A stretch of 64,000 nucleotides of DNA. Origin: Simplicispira sp. 125 (GTDB lineage: Bacteria > Pseudomonadota > Gammaproteobacteria > Burkholderiales > Burkholderiaceae_C). The notes under the pieces were generated by a model, which was given only the letters and a program-made list of their open reading frames with translations, was not told where the DNA came from and ran no database searches. How positions within the stretch are numbered: position 1 is the stretch's first letter; the number at the start of each line of letters is the position of its first letter. The stretch covers positions 806,001-870,000 of the forward strand of contig NZ_QEKM01000001.1 in assembly GCF_003096555.1 (NCBI RefSeq), given 5' to 3'. Shown here one piece after another: positions 45,916 through 54,618 of the stretch. The position numbers and the translations under genes were made by a program.

Positions 45916-47234
45916 GCCTTGGAAGTGCTTTCGGTAATAGGTTCGTGAATGAAGTCGGGGGCTGCAGACGCGAGGGTGGACAGGCGTGCGGGTGAAAGCA
46001 AGTGCCGCGCGGGCTGCGGCGCCCAGCCGTACAGCACCTGGGCCGCCGCGCCGCAAATGCGGCCCTGGCAGGCGCCCATGCCGCAGCGGGTGTGCAGCTT
46101 GGCGTCTATCCACCCGCTGCGCTGTTGCAGGTCGCTGTGTGCCACATCTTCGCAGCGGCAGACCAGGGTGTCGGCGAGGGGCAGGGCGGCCAGCACTTGC
46201 GCGCGCACCGGGAAGTGGCGATGCAGCGCATCGGCAAATGCATTCCAGCGCACCAAGGTGTTTTGCAAGGTCTGCGCAGCCTCTGCATTGCCTGCGGCGG
46301 CGTGGCCTGCCATGGCACCTTGCACCAGCGCCCGTTCACTGCCACCAAAGCCGGTGCACTCGCCAGCGGCATACACACCGAGTACGCTGGTTTGCATCAA
46401 CGTATCAACTTGCAGGCCGTGGCGGTCGCCCAGCGCGCAGCCGAGCATTTGCCCCAGGTGGGTGTTGGGCACCAGGCCAAAACCGCAGGCAACGCGGTCG
46501 CAGTCCAGCAGCTCCGTGCCGCTGCCGCGTTGCAGGCGTACCTGTTCGACCTGGGTACTGCCCAGAGCTTCGAGCACATGGGTATTGGCGCGCAGGCTGG
46601 GGTGCAGCAGCGTCGGCGCCTGCAGGGCTTTGGCGGGCCAGCGAACCAGTTGCGCCGCAAACGCGGCAAGGTCACGCCACGGTGTGTGTTCGGCCACACG
46701 CACCACATGCGCGCCTGCCTTGCGTGCGGTGGCTGCGGCTGCCAGCAACAGCGGGCCGGTGCCTGCGATCACGATGCGCTGGCCCAGCACATCCACCCCG
46801 CCTTTGATGAGCGCCTGCAGTCCCCCGGCACCCGTAACGCCGGGCAGCGTCCAGCCGGGGAAGGGCAGCAGCAGTTCGCGCGCACCGGTGCAGAGGATGA
46901 TCTGGCCCGCGTGCTGTGTCCAACCGCGCGTGGTGTTTTCCAGAATCAGGGCGGGCGCATCGCCTGCGTTGGCCCGGTCGCCCAAGCCGACCACTTGGGT
47001 GCCATTGAGCACTTCGATGTTGGGGTGGTGTGCCAGGCCTTCGCGGTACTGGCGTGCCAGCGGCGGCAGTTGCACGCCGGGACCGTCGCGCCAGATCTGC
47101 CCGCCGGGGGCGGGATTGTCGTCCACGACGGTGATGCGCATACCGCTGGGCGCTGCGGCGAGTGCCGCCGCCATCCCGGCAGGGCCTGCGCCGATGATGA
47201 GCAGGTCGCAACGGGCCTGCGGTGTGGGTGTCAT
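45912..47234 (-). CDS. FAD/NAD(P)-binding oxidoreductase with C-terminal BFD-like [2Fe-2S] region (D-hydroxyproline/amino acid dehydrogenase alpha subunit)
   Basis: 440 residues from ATG 47234. It has an N-terminal FAD motif IIGAGPAGMAAAL (13-25), a second dinucleotide motif VIAGTGPLLLAAAATARKAG and C-terminal cysteines in LVCRCEDV and CGMGACQGRICG. The layout matches the alpha subunit of HcnABC/OoxAB-type or sarcosine-oxidase-like dehydrogenases. With the small ferredoxin-like gene and the DAO-type gene upstream it forms a three-part dye-linked dehydrogenase; in hydroxyproline clusters this oxidises cis-4-hydroxy-D-proline. Confidence 0.85.
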   Translation of the reverse strand: MTPTPQARCDLLIIGAGPAGMAAALAAAPSGMRITVVDDNPAPGGQIWRDGPGVQLPPLARQYREGLAHHPNIEVLNGTQVVGLGDRANAGDAPALILENTTRGWTQHAGQIILCTGARELLLPFPGWTLPGVTGAGGLQALIKGGVDVLGQRIVIAGTGPLLLAAAATARKAGAHVVRVAEHTPWRDLAAFAAQLVRWPAKALQAPTLLHPSLRANTHVLEALGSTQVEQVRLQRGSGTELLDCDRVACGFGLVPNTHLGQMLGCALGDRHGLQVDTLMQTSVLGVYAAGECTGFGGSERALVQGAMAGHAAAGNAEAAQTLQNTLVRWNAFADALHRHFPVRAQVLAALPLADTLVCRCEDVAHSDLQQRSGWIDAKLHTRCGMGACQGRICGAAAQVLYGWAPQPARHLLSPARLSTLASAAPDFIHEPITESTSKA

Positions 47235-47506
47235 GTGGCACCTCCCGTGTGTGCGGTGCTGGTTGCAATGAGCATGCCGTCCTCGCACACTGTCTGGCAG
47301 GCCAGGCGTTCGCGGCCATTGATCAGTACGCGGCACTCGTGGCACACGCCCATGCCGCACAGCGGTGCACGCCACTGCCCACTGACCGACAGGCGCGTGC
47401 GGCCCGGTGGTTGCTGCGCGAGAGCGGCGGCCACGCTGCTGCCTACAGGTATGCGCACCCGCGTCCCACCCACCTGCACTTCGACCATGGTTGCTGTGTT
47501 TTTCAT
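47231..47506 (-). CDS. Small (2Fe-2S) ferredoxin-like subunit (HcnA/SoxA-N type)
   Basis: 91 residues with the plant-type 2Fe-2S ligands in PLCGMGVCHECRVLINGRERLACQT. This small subunit accompanies the FAD subunits on both sides: its start overlaps the DAO gene stop and its stop overlaps the next ATG, both as ATGA. It is the electron-transfer subunit of the trimeric dehydrogenase. Confidence 0.88.
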   Translation of the reverse strand: MKNTATMVEVQVGGTRVRIPVGSSVAAALAQQPPGRTRLSVSGQWRAPLCGMGVCHECRVLINGRERLACQTVCEDGMLIATSTAHTGGAT

Positions 47507-48621
47507 GCGGCGTGCTCCTGCACAAACCGTGTGGGTGCATAGGGTGTTGGGTCCATCGGTGCCGCCGTGCCGAGCATGCTGGATGCAATCAGGCTGGCCG
47601 TCGCAGGCGCCGTGGTCACGCCCAGGCCCTCGTGCCCCACCGCGAGCCACAAGTGTTCGTGCTCTGGGTGGCGTCCGATGATGGGCAGGCCGTCGGGCGT
47701 GGCAGCGCGAAACCCGGTCCAGGTGCGGATGGCGTTGCGCTCGGCCAGTGAGGGCACGTATTCGATGGCCCGGCGCAGCATTTTCGCGAGCACGGCGTTG
47801 TCCACCGCCGGATCCAGTGTGTCGAACTGGCGCGACGACCCCAGCAGCCATTGGCCGGTGGGGCGTGGCTGCAGGTTGAAGGCCACCGAAGTGCCCTCGG
47901 TCTGGTGTGCGTTTTTGACGTAGCCCAGCTCGACCAGCTGGTGCCGTACGACCGCGCCACCCCGGTCGGTGATGGCCAGGTGCCCCTTCTTGGGGCGAAT
48001 GGGCAGTTCGGGGCAGAACTGCGTGGCGTGGATGCCAGCGGCCAGCAGCACGGCGCCACCTTCGCGCACGCTGCCGTCCTGGCAGTGCAAGCGGCGGCCT
48101 TCAATGCGGCTGACGCGCAGATTTTCGACCTGGATAGGGGTTGAGGCATGGCCCAGCAGCCATTCGGCGGCGTTGGGGGCATAGACCATGCTGTCGCCGC
48201 CCACCCGCAGGGCGCCGTGCAGGCCGGGGCGCAGCACAGGCTCCAGCGCGGCGAGTTGTGGGGCGCTGAGCAACTCGCAAGCAATGCCATGCGCGTGCAG
48301 GCGTGCGCGTTTGTGCTCGGCTTCCTGCATCTCCTGGGCATCGGCCGCGACCCATAACGTGCCGCAGTGGGTGAAAGCCGTGCTGGGCGCCTCGGCGGCC
48401 ATGCGTGGCGCCCAGGCGTGCCACTGGGTGAGCGAGGCCTGGCTGATGGCCAGCTCGGCGGGGTTGTCGTCCATGACCACCAGGTGGCCCATGCCGGCGT
48501 TGGTGGCACCGCCCAGGCGTGCGTCGAGCACCAGAACGGACTGGCCCGCATTGGCCAGCGCATGGGCACACGCTGCGCCGACGATGCCGGCGCCGATGAC
48601 GATGACGTCAGGTTTGCGCAT
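47503..48621 (-). CDS. FAD-dependent oxidoreductase, DAO family (dehydrogenase beta subunit)
   Basis: 372 residues with N-terminal FAD motif VIVIGAGIVGAACAHALA (about 6-23) and the C-terminal GFRAATPDGLPIIGRHPEHEHLWLAVGHEGLGVT. DAO-type subunits carry the amine-oxidising site in HcnC, sarcosine oxidase beta and D-hydroxyproline dehydrogenases. It sits 6 nt after the epimerase gene, so it should oxidise the D-amino acid that the epimerase makes. Confidence 0.87.
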   Translation of the reverse strand: MRKPDVIVIGAGIVGAACAHALANAGQSVLVLDARLGGATNAGMGHLVVMDDNPAELAISQASLTQWHAWAPRMAAEAPSTAFTHCGTLWVAADAQEMQEAEHKRARLHAHGIACELLSAPQLAALEPVLRPGLHGALRVGGDSMVYAPNAAEWLLGHASTPIQVENLRVSRIEGRRLHCQDGSVREGGAVLLAAGIHATQFCPELPIRPKKGHLAITDRGGAVVRHQLVELGYVKNAHQTEGTSVAFNLQPRPTGQWLLGSSRQFDTLDPAVDNAVLAKMLRRAIEYVPSLAERNAIRTWTGFRAATPDGLPIIGRHPEHEHLWLAVGHEGLGVTTAPATASLIASSMLGTAAPMDPTPYAPTRFVQEHAA

Positions 48622-48627
48622 GCGGCG

Positions 48628-49560
48628 TTAGAGCTGAATGCCCCAGCCAAAGGGGTCGTTCGAATCAATCAATAGCGTGGCCTCGGCGCTCATGAAAGCG
48701 CGGCCGCGCAGCGTGGGGATGAGCTGGTCGCCCTCCATGGCATAGCTGGCTTCGAACTGGCTGCCAATGATGCTGGCCTGGCGCCATACTTGGCCCGGTT
48801 GCAGCTTGCCGTCGGCCGCCAGGCAGGCGAGCTTGGCGCTGGTGCCGGTGCCGCAAGGCGAGCGGTCGTAGGCGCCGCCGGGGCAAAGTACAAAGTTGCG
48901 GCTGTCGGCCTGGTCGTCGTCGGCAAAGAGTTCGATGTGGTCGATGAGGCCGCCGTCGCTGCCGCGCACGCCTTGGCCCTCCAAGGCCTTTTGCACGGCG
49001 ATGGCAAAGGCCGTGAGTGCGGCCAGGTTGCTGCTCTCCACGCGCTGTTGGTGCGCTGTCACCAGGAAGAACCAGTTGCCGCCCCAGGCCACGTCGCCGG
49101 TCACGGGCCCGTGGCCGGGCACGTCCACGGTCAATTGGTGCTGCAGGCGGTAGGCCGGCACATTGCGCACGCTGACGGAGCCGTCGTCGTGCAGCGTGGT
49201 CTGCACGGTGCCCACGGGCGTTTCGATGCCGTGCACGCCGGGCTGGATGCGACCCATGTGGGCGAGCGACGCAACAAGGCCAATCGTGCCGTGGCCACAC
49301 ATGCCCAGATACCCGCTGTTGTTGAAGAACACCACACCCGCAGCGTTGCGCGCATCAACCGGCGGGCAGAGCAGGGCGCCAACGATCACGTCGTTACCTC
49401 GTGGCTCCAGCACCGTGGCGGTGCGCCAGCGGTCGTGCTGCGCGGCCAGCAGGGCGCGGCGCTCGGCCATGCTGCCTTTGCCCAGATCGGGGAAGCCGCC
49501 CACCACCAGCCGCGTGGGTTCGCCGCCGGTGTGGGAGTCGATGATTGGGATGCGGTGCAT
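48628..49560 (-). CDS. 4-hydroxyproline 2-epimerase (proline racemase family)
   Basis: 310 residues from ATG 49560 ([17 protein letters not shown]). Both catalytic cysteines are present: Cys88 in GMCGHGTIG and Cys236 in SPCGTGTSA. Two Cys residues indicate a racemase/epimerase; the related trans-3-hydroxyproline dehydratases have Thr in the second site. It should convert trans-4-hydroxy-L-proline to cis-4-hydroxy-D-proline, the first step of this pathway (the role of LhpA/HypRE). Specificity for hydroxyproline over proline is inferred from neighbours. Confidence 0.9.
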   Translation of the reverse strand: MHRIPIIDSHTGGEPTRLVVGGFPDLGKGSMAERRALLAAQHDRWRTATVLEPRGNDVIVGALLCPPVDARNAAGVVFFNNSGYLGMCGHGTIGLVASLAHMGRIQPGVHGIETPVGTVQTTLHDDGSVSVRNVPAYRLQHQLTVDVPGHGPVTGDVAWGGNWFFLVTAHQQRVESSNLAALTAFAIAVQKALEGQGVRGSDGGLIDHIELFADDDQADSRNFVLCPGGAYDRSPCGTGTSAKLACLAADGKLQPGQVWRQASIIGSQFEASYAMEGDQLIPTLRGRAFMSAEATLLIDSNDPFGWGIQL

Positions 49561-49631
49561 AAAAAATCCAAAAAAAAGGCCTACATAGCTGCAGGCCATA
49601 AGCCCCCGCGCAAGGCGGGAGCAGGAGACGA

Positions 49632-50759
49632 TCAGTAGCTTGCCAGTGGCACCGGTGCTCCGTTGCGGAACGTCAGCACGGTGATGGGGGCCTGCTTCAG
49701 GTTGCCTTTGTCGTCGTAGGCGTAAGTGCCTGCAACGCCTTTGTAGCTCAACTGGTACATCTGTGCACCCACCTTGTCCGGGCTGGTGGCGTTGGCCTTT
49801 TGCATGGCATGGGCAATGAACTGTGTCTGGTCGTAGTAAGAGGCGGCATAAGCATCCGCGTCGCGCTTGAAGCGCTCCTTGTACTTGGCCTTGAAGGCGC
49901 TGCCGCCTTCGACCTTGTCGAGCATGGTGCCGCCCTGGGCGCAGATCACGGTGTCATTGACCGCATCGCCGCCGAGCTTGCCCACTTCGGGGCTGCACAG
50001 GGTGTCGCCGCCCAGCAGTTTGGCGTTGATGCCCAGTTGCTTCATTTGGCGTGCCATGGGAGCGGCTTGGGGCGCATAGCCACCAAAGAAGATGGCCTGC
50101 GGCTGCTTGGCTTTCAGGCTGGTCAGGATGGCGAGGAAGTCGGTGGACTTGTCGGTGGTGAACTCCTGGCCGACGACGGTCAGGCCCAGCTTCTTGGCTT
50201 CCTTGGTGAACTCTTCGGCTACGCCCTGGCCAAAGGCCGTGCGGTCGTCGATGACGGCGACGTTCTTCACCTTCATCACGTTGGCAGCGTACACCGCCAT
50301 GTTCGAACCGATCTGCGTATCACTGGCGATGATGCGGAACAGGTTCTTGTAACCGCCTTGCGTGACCTTGGGGTTGGTGCCCACGGTGGAGACCATCGTG
50401 CCGCCTTGGCTGTAGACGCGCGATGCGGGGATGGTGACGCCCGAGCAGTAAGGGCCGAGCACATATTGGACTTTGCTGTCCACGAACTTTTGCGCAACGC
50501 TGACACCGGTGCGGGCGTCGCACTGGTCGTCTTCGGAGACCAGTTCAAACTTGAGCGTCTTGCCTGCGACGGCGATTTTTTTGGCGTTCAGTTCTTCAAT
50601 GGCCATGCGAACACCGTTCTCGTTGTCCTTGCCGGCAAAGGCGTTCGGACCAGAGAGCGGGCCGCTGTGGCCAATGGTGATGACTTGTTCGTCCGCTTGG
50701 GCGGTGCCAGCGAAGGCGAGTGCGACGAGTACAGCGGTACTGGAAATGGCAAATTTCAT
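49632..50759 (-). CDS. Branched-chain amino acid ABC-type substrate-binding protein (LivK-like)
   Basis: 375 residues from ATG 50759 with AAAGGA upstream and a signal peptide ([22 protein letters not shown]). The periplasmic-binding-protein fold is shown by [33 protein letters not shown] and [21 protein letters not shown]. No livHMGF permease or ATPase genes lie in the window, so it must share a transporter encoded elsewhere. Its place inside the hydroxyproline operon suggests an imino acid ligand. Confidence 0.9.
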   Translation of the reverse strand: MKFAISSTAVLVALAFAGTAQADEQVITIGHSGPLSGPNAFAGKDNENGVRMAIEELNAKKIAVAGKTLKFELVSEDDQCDARTGVSVAQKFVDSKVQYVLGPYCSGVTIPASRVYSQGGTMVSTVGTNPKVTQGGYKNLFRIIASDTQIGSNMAVYAANVMKVKNVAVIDDRTAFGQGVAEEFTKEAKKLGLTVVGQEFTTDKSTDFLAILTSLKAKQPQAIFFGGYAPQAAPMARQMKQLGINAKLLGGDTLCSPEVGKLGGDAVNDTVICAQGGTMLDKVEGGSAFKAKYKERFKRDADAYAASYYDQTQFIAHAMQKANATSPDKVGAQMYQLSYKGVAGTYAYDDKGNLKQAPITVLTFRNGAPVPLASY

Positions 50760-50890
50760 CAGGAATCCTTTCGGTGAAACGGGGCAGGATACAGAGTGAA
50801 CCTGGTTTAAATGCATTTCCAGTGCTTCTATTAGAAATGCTCTCAGGGGTGTAGCGCCAGGCAACGTTGCACCCCTGTCCATGCACCTTC

Positions 50891-51805
50891 TCAGGCGACC
50901 GACTGGTACTTGCTTGGGCGCGTTTCCAGCGCTTTTTTCACAATGCGCTCAATGAACGCACGTTCTTCGCCAATCACCGGCAGGCGCGGGCGGCGCATGT
51001 GCTCGGTGCCGGTGCCGACGAGCAGATCGATCAGCTTGAGGTTCTGCACCAGCTTGTTCGACACGTCGAGGTGCAGCAGGGGCGTCATCCACTGATAAAG
51101 CTTGAGGGCTTCTTCGTACTGACCGGCCTTCATCAGGTCGTACAGCGCCACGGTTTCGCGCGGGAAGGTGCAGCCCACGCCCGCCAGCAAACCGTCGCAG
51201 CCCAGCGCCAGGCCTTCAAACGCCAAATCGTCCACGCCCAGGAACAGCTGAAAGCGGTCGCCCAGCGCCAGGCGCAGGTCGGTGATGCGGCGGATGTCGC
51301 CACAGCTTTCCTTGATGGCCACGACCCATTCGCAGTCGGCCAGTTCGGCAAAGTGTTCGGGCTTCAAGTCCACGCGGTAGGCGATGGGGTTGTTGTAAAC
51401 CATGATGGGCTTTTTGGCCGCTTCAGCCATGGCACGCACATTGGCGATGGCTTCACGGGCGTCGGCCACGTAGATGACCGAGGGCATGACCATGTAGCCG
51501 TCTACGCCCAGGGCATTGGCGCCCTTGATGAAGCGCAGGGCTTCGCTGGTGGAGGTTTCCGAGACGTTGGCCAGTACGGGGATGCGGCCCTTGGCGGCCT
51601 CGATGGCAATGCGCGTGACTTCGAGCTTTTCTTCCAGCGACATGGTGCTGAACTCGCCCAGCGAGCCGCAGGTGACGAGGCCATGGATGCCGTTGCGGAT
51701 TTGAAAGTCGATGTGGCGCGCGGTGCCCTCCGCATCAATGCTCTCGTCGGCGTGGAACTTGGTGGTGATGGCGGGGAAGATGCCTTGCCAGCGGGGATTG
51801 CTCAT
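50891..51805 (-). CDS. Dihydrodipicolinate synthase family enzyme (delta-1-pyrroline-4-hydroxy-2-carboxylate deaminase candidate)
   Basis: 304 residues of the DapA/NAL TIM barrel with Schiff-base Lys165 in VVAIKESCGD and Tyr137 in IMVYNNPIAYR; GSLGEFSTMSLEEK holds the GxxGE carboxylate loop. In hydroxyproline clusters this family member deaminates delta-1-pyrroline-4-hydroxy-2-carboxylate to 2-ketoglutarate semialdehyde. AGGAG precedes the ATG. First gene of the operon, 33 nt from shared element B. Confidence 0.87.
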   Translation of the reverse strand: MSNPRWQGIFPAITTKFHADESIDAEGTARHIDFQIRNGIHGLVTCGSLGEFSTMSLEEKLEVTRIAIEAAKGRIPVLANVSETSTSEALRFIKGANALGVDGYMVMPSVIYVADAREAIANVRAMAEAAKKPIMVYNNPIAYRVDLKPEHFAELADCEWVVAIKESCGDIRRITDLRLALGDRFQLFLGVDDLAFEGLALGCDGLLAGVGCTFPRETVALYDLMKAGQYEEALKLYQWMTPLLHLDVSNKLVQNLKLIDLLVGTGTEHMRRPRLPVIGEERAFIERIVKKALETRPSKYQSVA

Positions 51806-51835
51806 GGGTACTCCTAGTGCTACGGGTTGAACTGT

Positions 51836-51880
51836 TGATATATTAATAAGATATTTAAAAAATAGCACTAGGGTAAACCA
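51836..51880 (-). promoter_or_regulatory. Shared promoter/operator element B (before the hydroxyproline operon)
   Basis: TGATATATTAATAAGATATT (from 51837) shares ATATATTA and TAA-AT words with element A (44781-44803), and ACTAGGGTAAACCA (51867-51880) differs at one base from ACTAGGGAAAACCA in element A. Distance between the two blocks is 29 nt here and 27 nt in element A, measured start to start. Both precede leftward operons. Confidence 0.65.
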
Positions 51881-51989
51881 TGGAAAGCGCGCGCAGTGAG
51901 CGCGATTGGCGGGAGTGTGGTCAGGGGCAGACGATGCGTACAAGAAAAAACCGCCTGCACCAGAAGGTGAGGCGGTTTCAAGTAAAAAT

Positions 51990-52030
51990 GGCTCCAGCGC
52001 TTATCCATCAAGCGTTAATAGCTATCAATT
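51990..52030. repeat. Dispersed hairpin repeat, copy 8
   Basis: GGCTCCAGCGCTTATCCATCAAGCGTTAATAGCTATCAATT contains GCTCCAGCGCTT, AAGCGTTA and TAGCTATCAATT of the family. It lies just downstream of the second aldehyde dehydrogenase gene. Confidence 0.65.
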
Positions 52031-52061
52031 CAGGATTCTTTGATGTCCTTGCCTGCCTGCG

Positions 52062-53552
52062 TTACTTCTGGATATCGCCCAGGCACAGGTACTTGATCTC
52101 CACATAGTCGTCCATGCCGTAGTGCGAGCCCTCGCGCCCCAGGCCCGACTGCTTGACGCCGCCAAAGGGTACGTGCTCGGTGGCCAAAATGCCCACGTTG
52201 ATGCCCACCATGCCGTATTCGAGCGCCTCGCCCACGCGGAAGATGCGCCCCACATCGCGGCTGTAGAAGTAGCTGGCCAGCCCGAACTCGGTGTTGTTGG
52301 CCGCATCAATGGCCTCCTGCTCGGTCTCGAACTTGAAGACCGGGGCAAAGGGGCCAAAGGTTTCCTCGGTAGCGCACAGCATGTCGGCGCTGGCGTTGGC
52401 GAGCACGGTGGGTTCAAAAAACTGGCCCGAGCCCAGGGTGGTGAGGCGCTTGCCGCCGGTCACCACCTTGCCGCCCTTGGCGATGGCATCTTGAACATGG
52501 CGCTGCACCTTCACGAGGGCCGCTTCCTCGATCAGCGGGCCCTGGTTCACACCTTCGTCAAAGCCGTTGCCTATTTTTGCGGTCGCCACCTTGGCGGCAA
52601 ACTTCTGCACAAACTCATCGTACACGCCGCTTTGCACATAGAAGCGGTTGGAGCACACGCAGGTCTGGCCGGCGTTGCGGTACTTGCTGGCAAAGGCGCC
52701 TTCCACAGCGCTGTCGATGTCGGCGTCGTTGAACACGATGAAAGGCGCATTGCCACCGAGTTCGAGCGACATCTTCTTGATGGTGGGCGCGCTTTGCGCC
52801 ATCAGGATGCGGCCCACTTCGGTCGAACCCGTAAAGCTGATGTGGCGCACGATGGGGCTCTCGCACAGCACCTTGCCAATGGCAATGGAGTTGTCCGCAT
52901 CCGCACACAGGATGTTGAACACACCGGCCGGAATACCCGCGCGCTGGGCCAGCTCGGCGGCGGCCAGGGCGGTCAGCGGAGTCAGCTCGGCCGGCTTGAT
53001 GACCACGGTGCAGCCAGCGGCCAGCGCAGGCGCCACCTTGCGGGTAATCATCGCCAGCGGAAAGTTCCAGGGCGTGATGGCGGCGCACACGCCGATGGGC
53101 TGCTTCAAGACCAGCAAACGGCGGCTGTTGTCGAACTGGGGCAGGGTTTCTCCATTGACGCGCTTGGCTTCTTCGGCAAACCACTCGACAAAGCTGGCGC
53201 CGTAGGCGACCTCGCCCTTGGCTTCGGGCAGAGGCTTGCCTTGCTCGGCCGTCATGATGCGGCCCAGATCGTCCTGGTGCTGCATGAGCAGGTCGTACCA
53301 CTTGCGCAGGATGCTGCTGCGCTCCTTGGCTGTCTTGCTGCGCCAGGCAGGCCAGGCGGCGTTGGCGGCGGCTATGGCGGCCTGGGCGTCTTTGGGGCCC
53401 AGGTTGGCAACATCGACCAGGTGGGCTCCTGTGGCTGGGTCATGCACGGCAAAGTGGCTGCTGCCAGCGACCCACTGGCCGTTGATCAGGCCTTGGGTCT
53501 TGAGCAGGCTGGGGTCTTTGAGCAGCGAGAGCTGGGAGCTTGGGGTGATCAT
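52062..53552 (-). CDS. gabD: NAD(P)-dependent aldehyde dehydrogenase, SSADH type (copy 2)
   Basis: 496 residues from ATG 53552 (MITPSSQLSLLKDPS). It has the same catalytic Glu and Cys segments as the gene at 39325. In the protein the copies differ at only a few positions, clustered in the N-terminus (ITPSSQLS for STPLAT), around HVQDAIAKGG...RLTTLG...TVLANAS and at FAAKVA. Because it stands at the end of the PotABCD/GabT unit, succinate-semialdehyde oxidation (GABA pathway) is the most likely role. The two copies are direct repeats about 12.7 kb apart. Confidence 0.9.
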   Translation of the reverse strand: MITPSSQLSLLKDPSLLKTQGLINGQWVAGSSHFAVHDPATGAHLVDVANLGPKDAQAAIAAANAAWPAWRSKTAKERSSILRKWYDLLMQHQDDLGRIMTAEQGKPLPEAKGEVAYGASFVEWFAEEAKRVNGETLPQFDNSRRLLVLKQPIGVCAAITPWNFPLAMITRKVAPALAAGCTVVIKPAELTPLTALAAAELAQRAGIPAGVFNILCADADNSIAIGKVLCESPIVRHISFTGSTEVGRILMAQSAPTIKKMSLELGGNAPFIVFNDADIDSAVEGAFASKYRNAGQTCVCSNRFYVQSGVYDEFVQKFAAKVATAKIGNGFDEGVNQGPLIEEAALVKVQRHVQDAIAKGGKVVTGGKRLTTLGSGQFFEPTVLANASADMLCATEETFGPFAPVFKFETEQEAIDAANNTEFGLASYFYSRDVGRIFRVGEALEYGMVGINVGILATEHVPFGGVKQSGLGREGSHYGMDDYVEIKYLCLGDIQK

Positions 53553-53622
53553 GGCAAGGCTCGGTCGTGTCGGAAAGGTAAAAAGGGAAGCGCAAAATTC
53601 GGAGCGCGGGTGTCGCAAAGGA

Positions 53623-54438
53623 CTACCTGCGCCGTCCGCGCAGCCATTCGAGTGTCATCATCAGCGCCGTGGTGAATAGCGTCAGCAGCGTGGCCACGGC
53701 AGCGATCACAGGTGATATGTTTTCGCGGATGCCGGTGAACATCTGGCGTGGCAGCGTGACCTGCTCGGGCCCGGCAAGGAACAGCGTGACCACCACCTCG
53801 TCGAACGAGGCGGCAAAGGCGAACAGCGCGCCCGAGATCACGCCCGGCGCGATCACCGGCAGGGTGATCTTGAAGAAGGTGCGCACGGGCCCGGCGCCCA
53901 GGCTCAGGCTGGCCTTGACCAGGTTCTGGTTGAAGCCCTGCAGCGTGGCGAGCACCGTGGTCACCACGAAGGGCGCGCCCAGCGCGGCGTGCACCAGCAC
54001 CAGGCCGAGGTAGGTTTCCGACAGCCCGATGCGCGCGAAGAACAGGTAGGTGCTGACAGCCACCACGACGATCGGCACCACCATGGGCGAGATCAGCAGG
54101 CCGCTGATGAGCCCCTTGCCGACGAAGCGGGTGCGCGCTAGCCCCATGGCCGCGAGCGTGCCCAGCGTTGTCGCCAGCAATGTGGCCAGTGGAGCGACGA
54201 TGAAGCTGTTGCGCGCGGCGCGTGCCCATTCGGCCGAGGCAAAGAGTTCTTCATACCACTGCAGCGACCAGCCCGGCAGCGGGTACGACAGAAAGGAGCC
54301 GCTGCTGAACGACAGCGGCACGATGACGAAGATGGGCAGCAGCAGGAACAGCAGCACGCCGATGCAGAAGGCGCGCAGCGCCAGCCAGCCCAGCTTGTCG
54401 GCCAGGCGGTAGTGCGCGGGGAAGTAGGCGGTTTTCAT
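53623..54438 (-). CDS. ABC transporter permease (PotC-like)
   Basis: 271 residues with six predicted helices and the inner-membrane EAA loop NQNLVKASLSLGAGPVRTFFKITLPVIAPGVISG. PotC-type permeases form a heterodimer with a PotB-type partner (54619) in spermidine/putrescine/GABA-type importers. It is followed by gabD after 70 nt. Confidence 0.9.
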   Translation of the reverse strand: MKTAYFPAHYRLADKLGWLALRAFCIGVLLFLLLPIFVIVPLSFSSGSFLSYPLPGWSLQWYEELFASAEWARAARNSFIVAPLATLLATTLGTLAAMGLARTRFVGKGLISGLLISPMVVPIVVVAVSTYLFFARIGLSETYLGLVLVHAALGAPFVVTTVLATLQGFNQNLVKASLSLGAGPVRTFFKITLPVIAPGVISGALFAFAASFDEVVVTLFLAGPEQVTLPRQMFTGIRENISPVIAAVATLLTLFTTALMMTLEWLRGRRR

Positions 54439-54618
54439 GGGAAGACTCGATGGAGTGTTGTCGATGTTTCGACGCGATGCATGACGCTGGCTCGGCCCAG
54501 GTTAGCGGCCCCCGCGCAAGGGCCGCCTCGCCGCGCTGGGGGCGTTCCCCTTCCGCATCGCGTAGCAATGTCAGAGAAGGGGGAAGGCGCGCAGCGCCAC
54601 AGGGGGATGTTCTTCATA

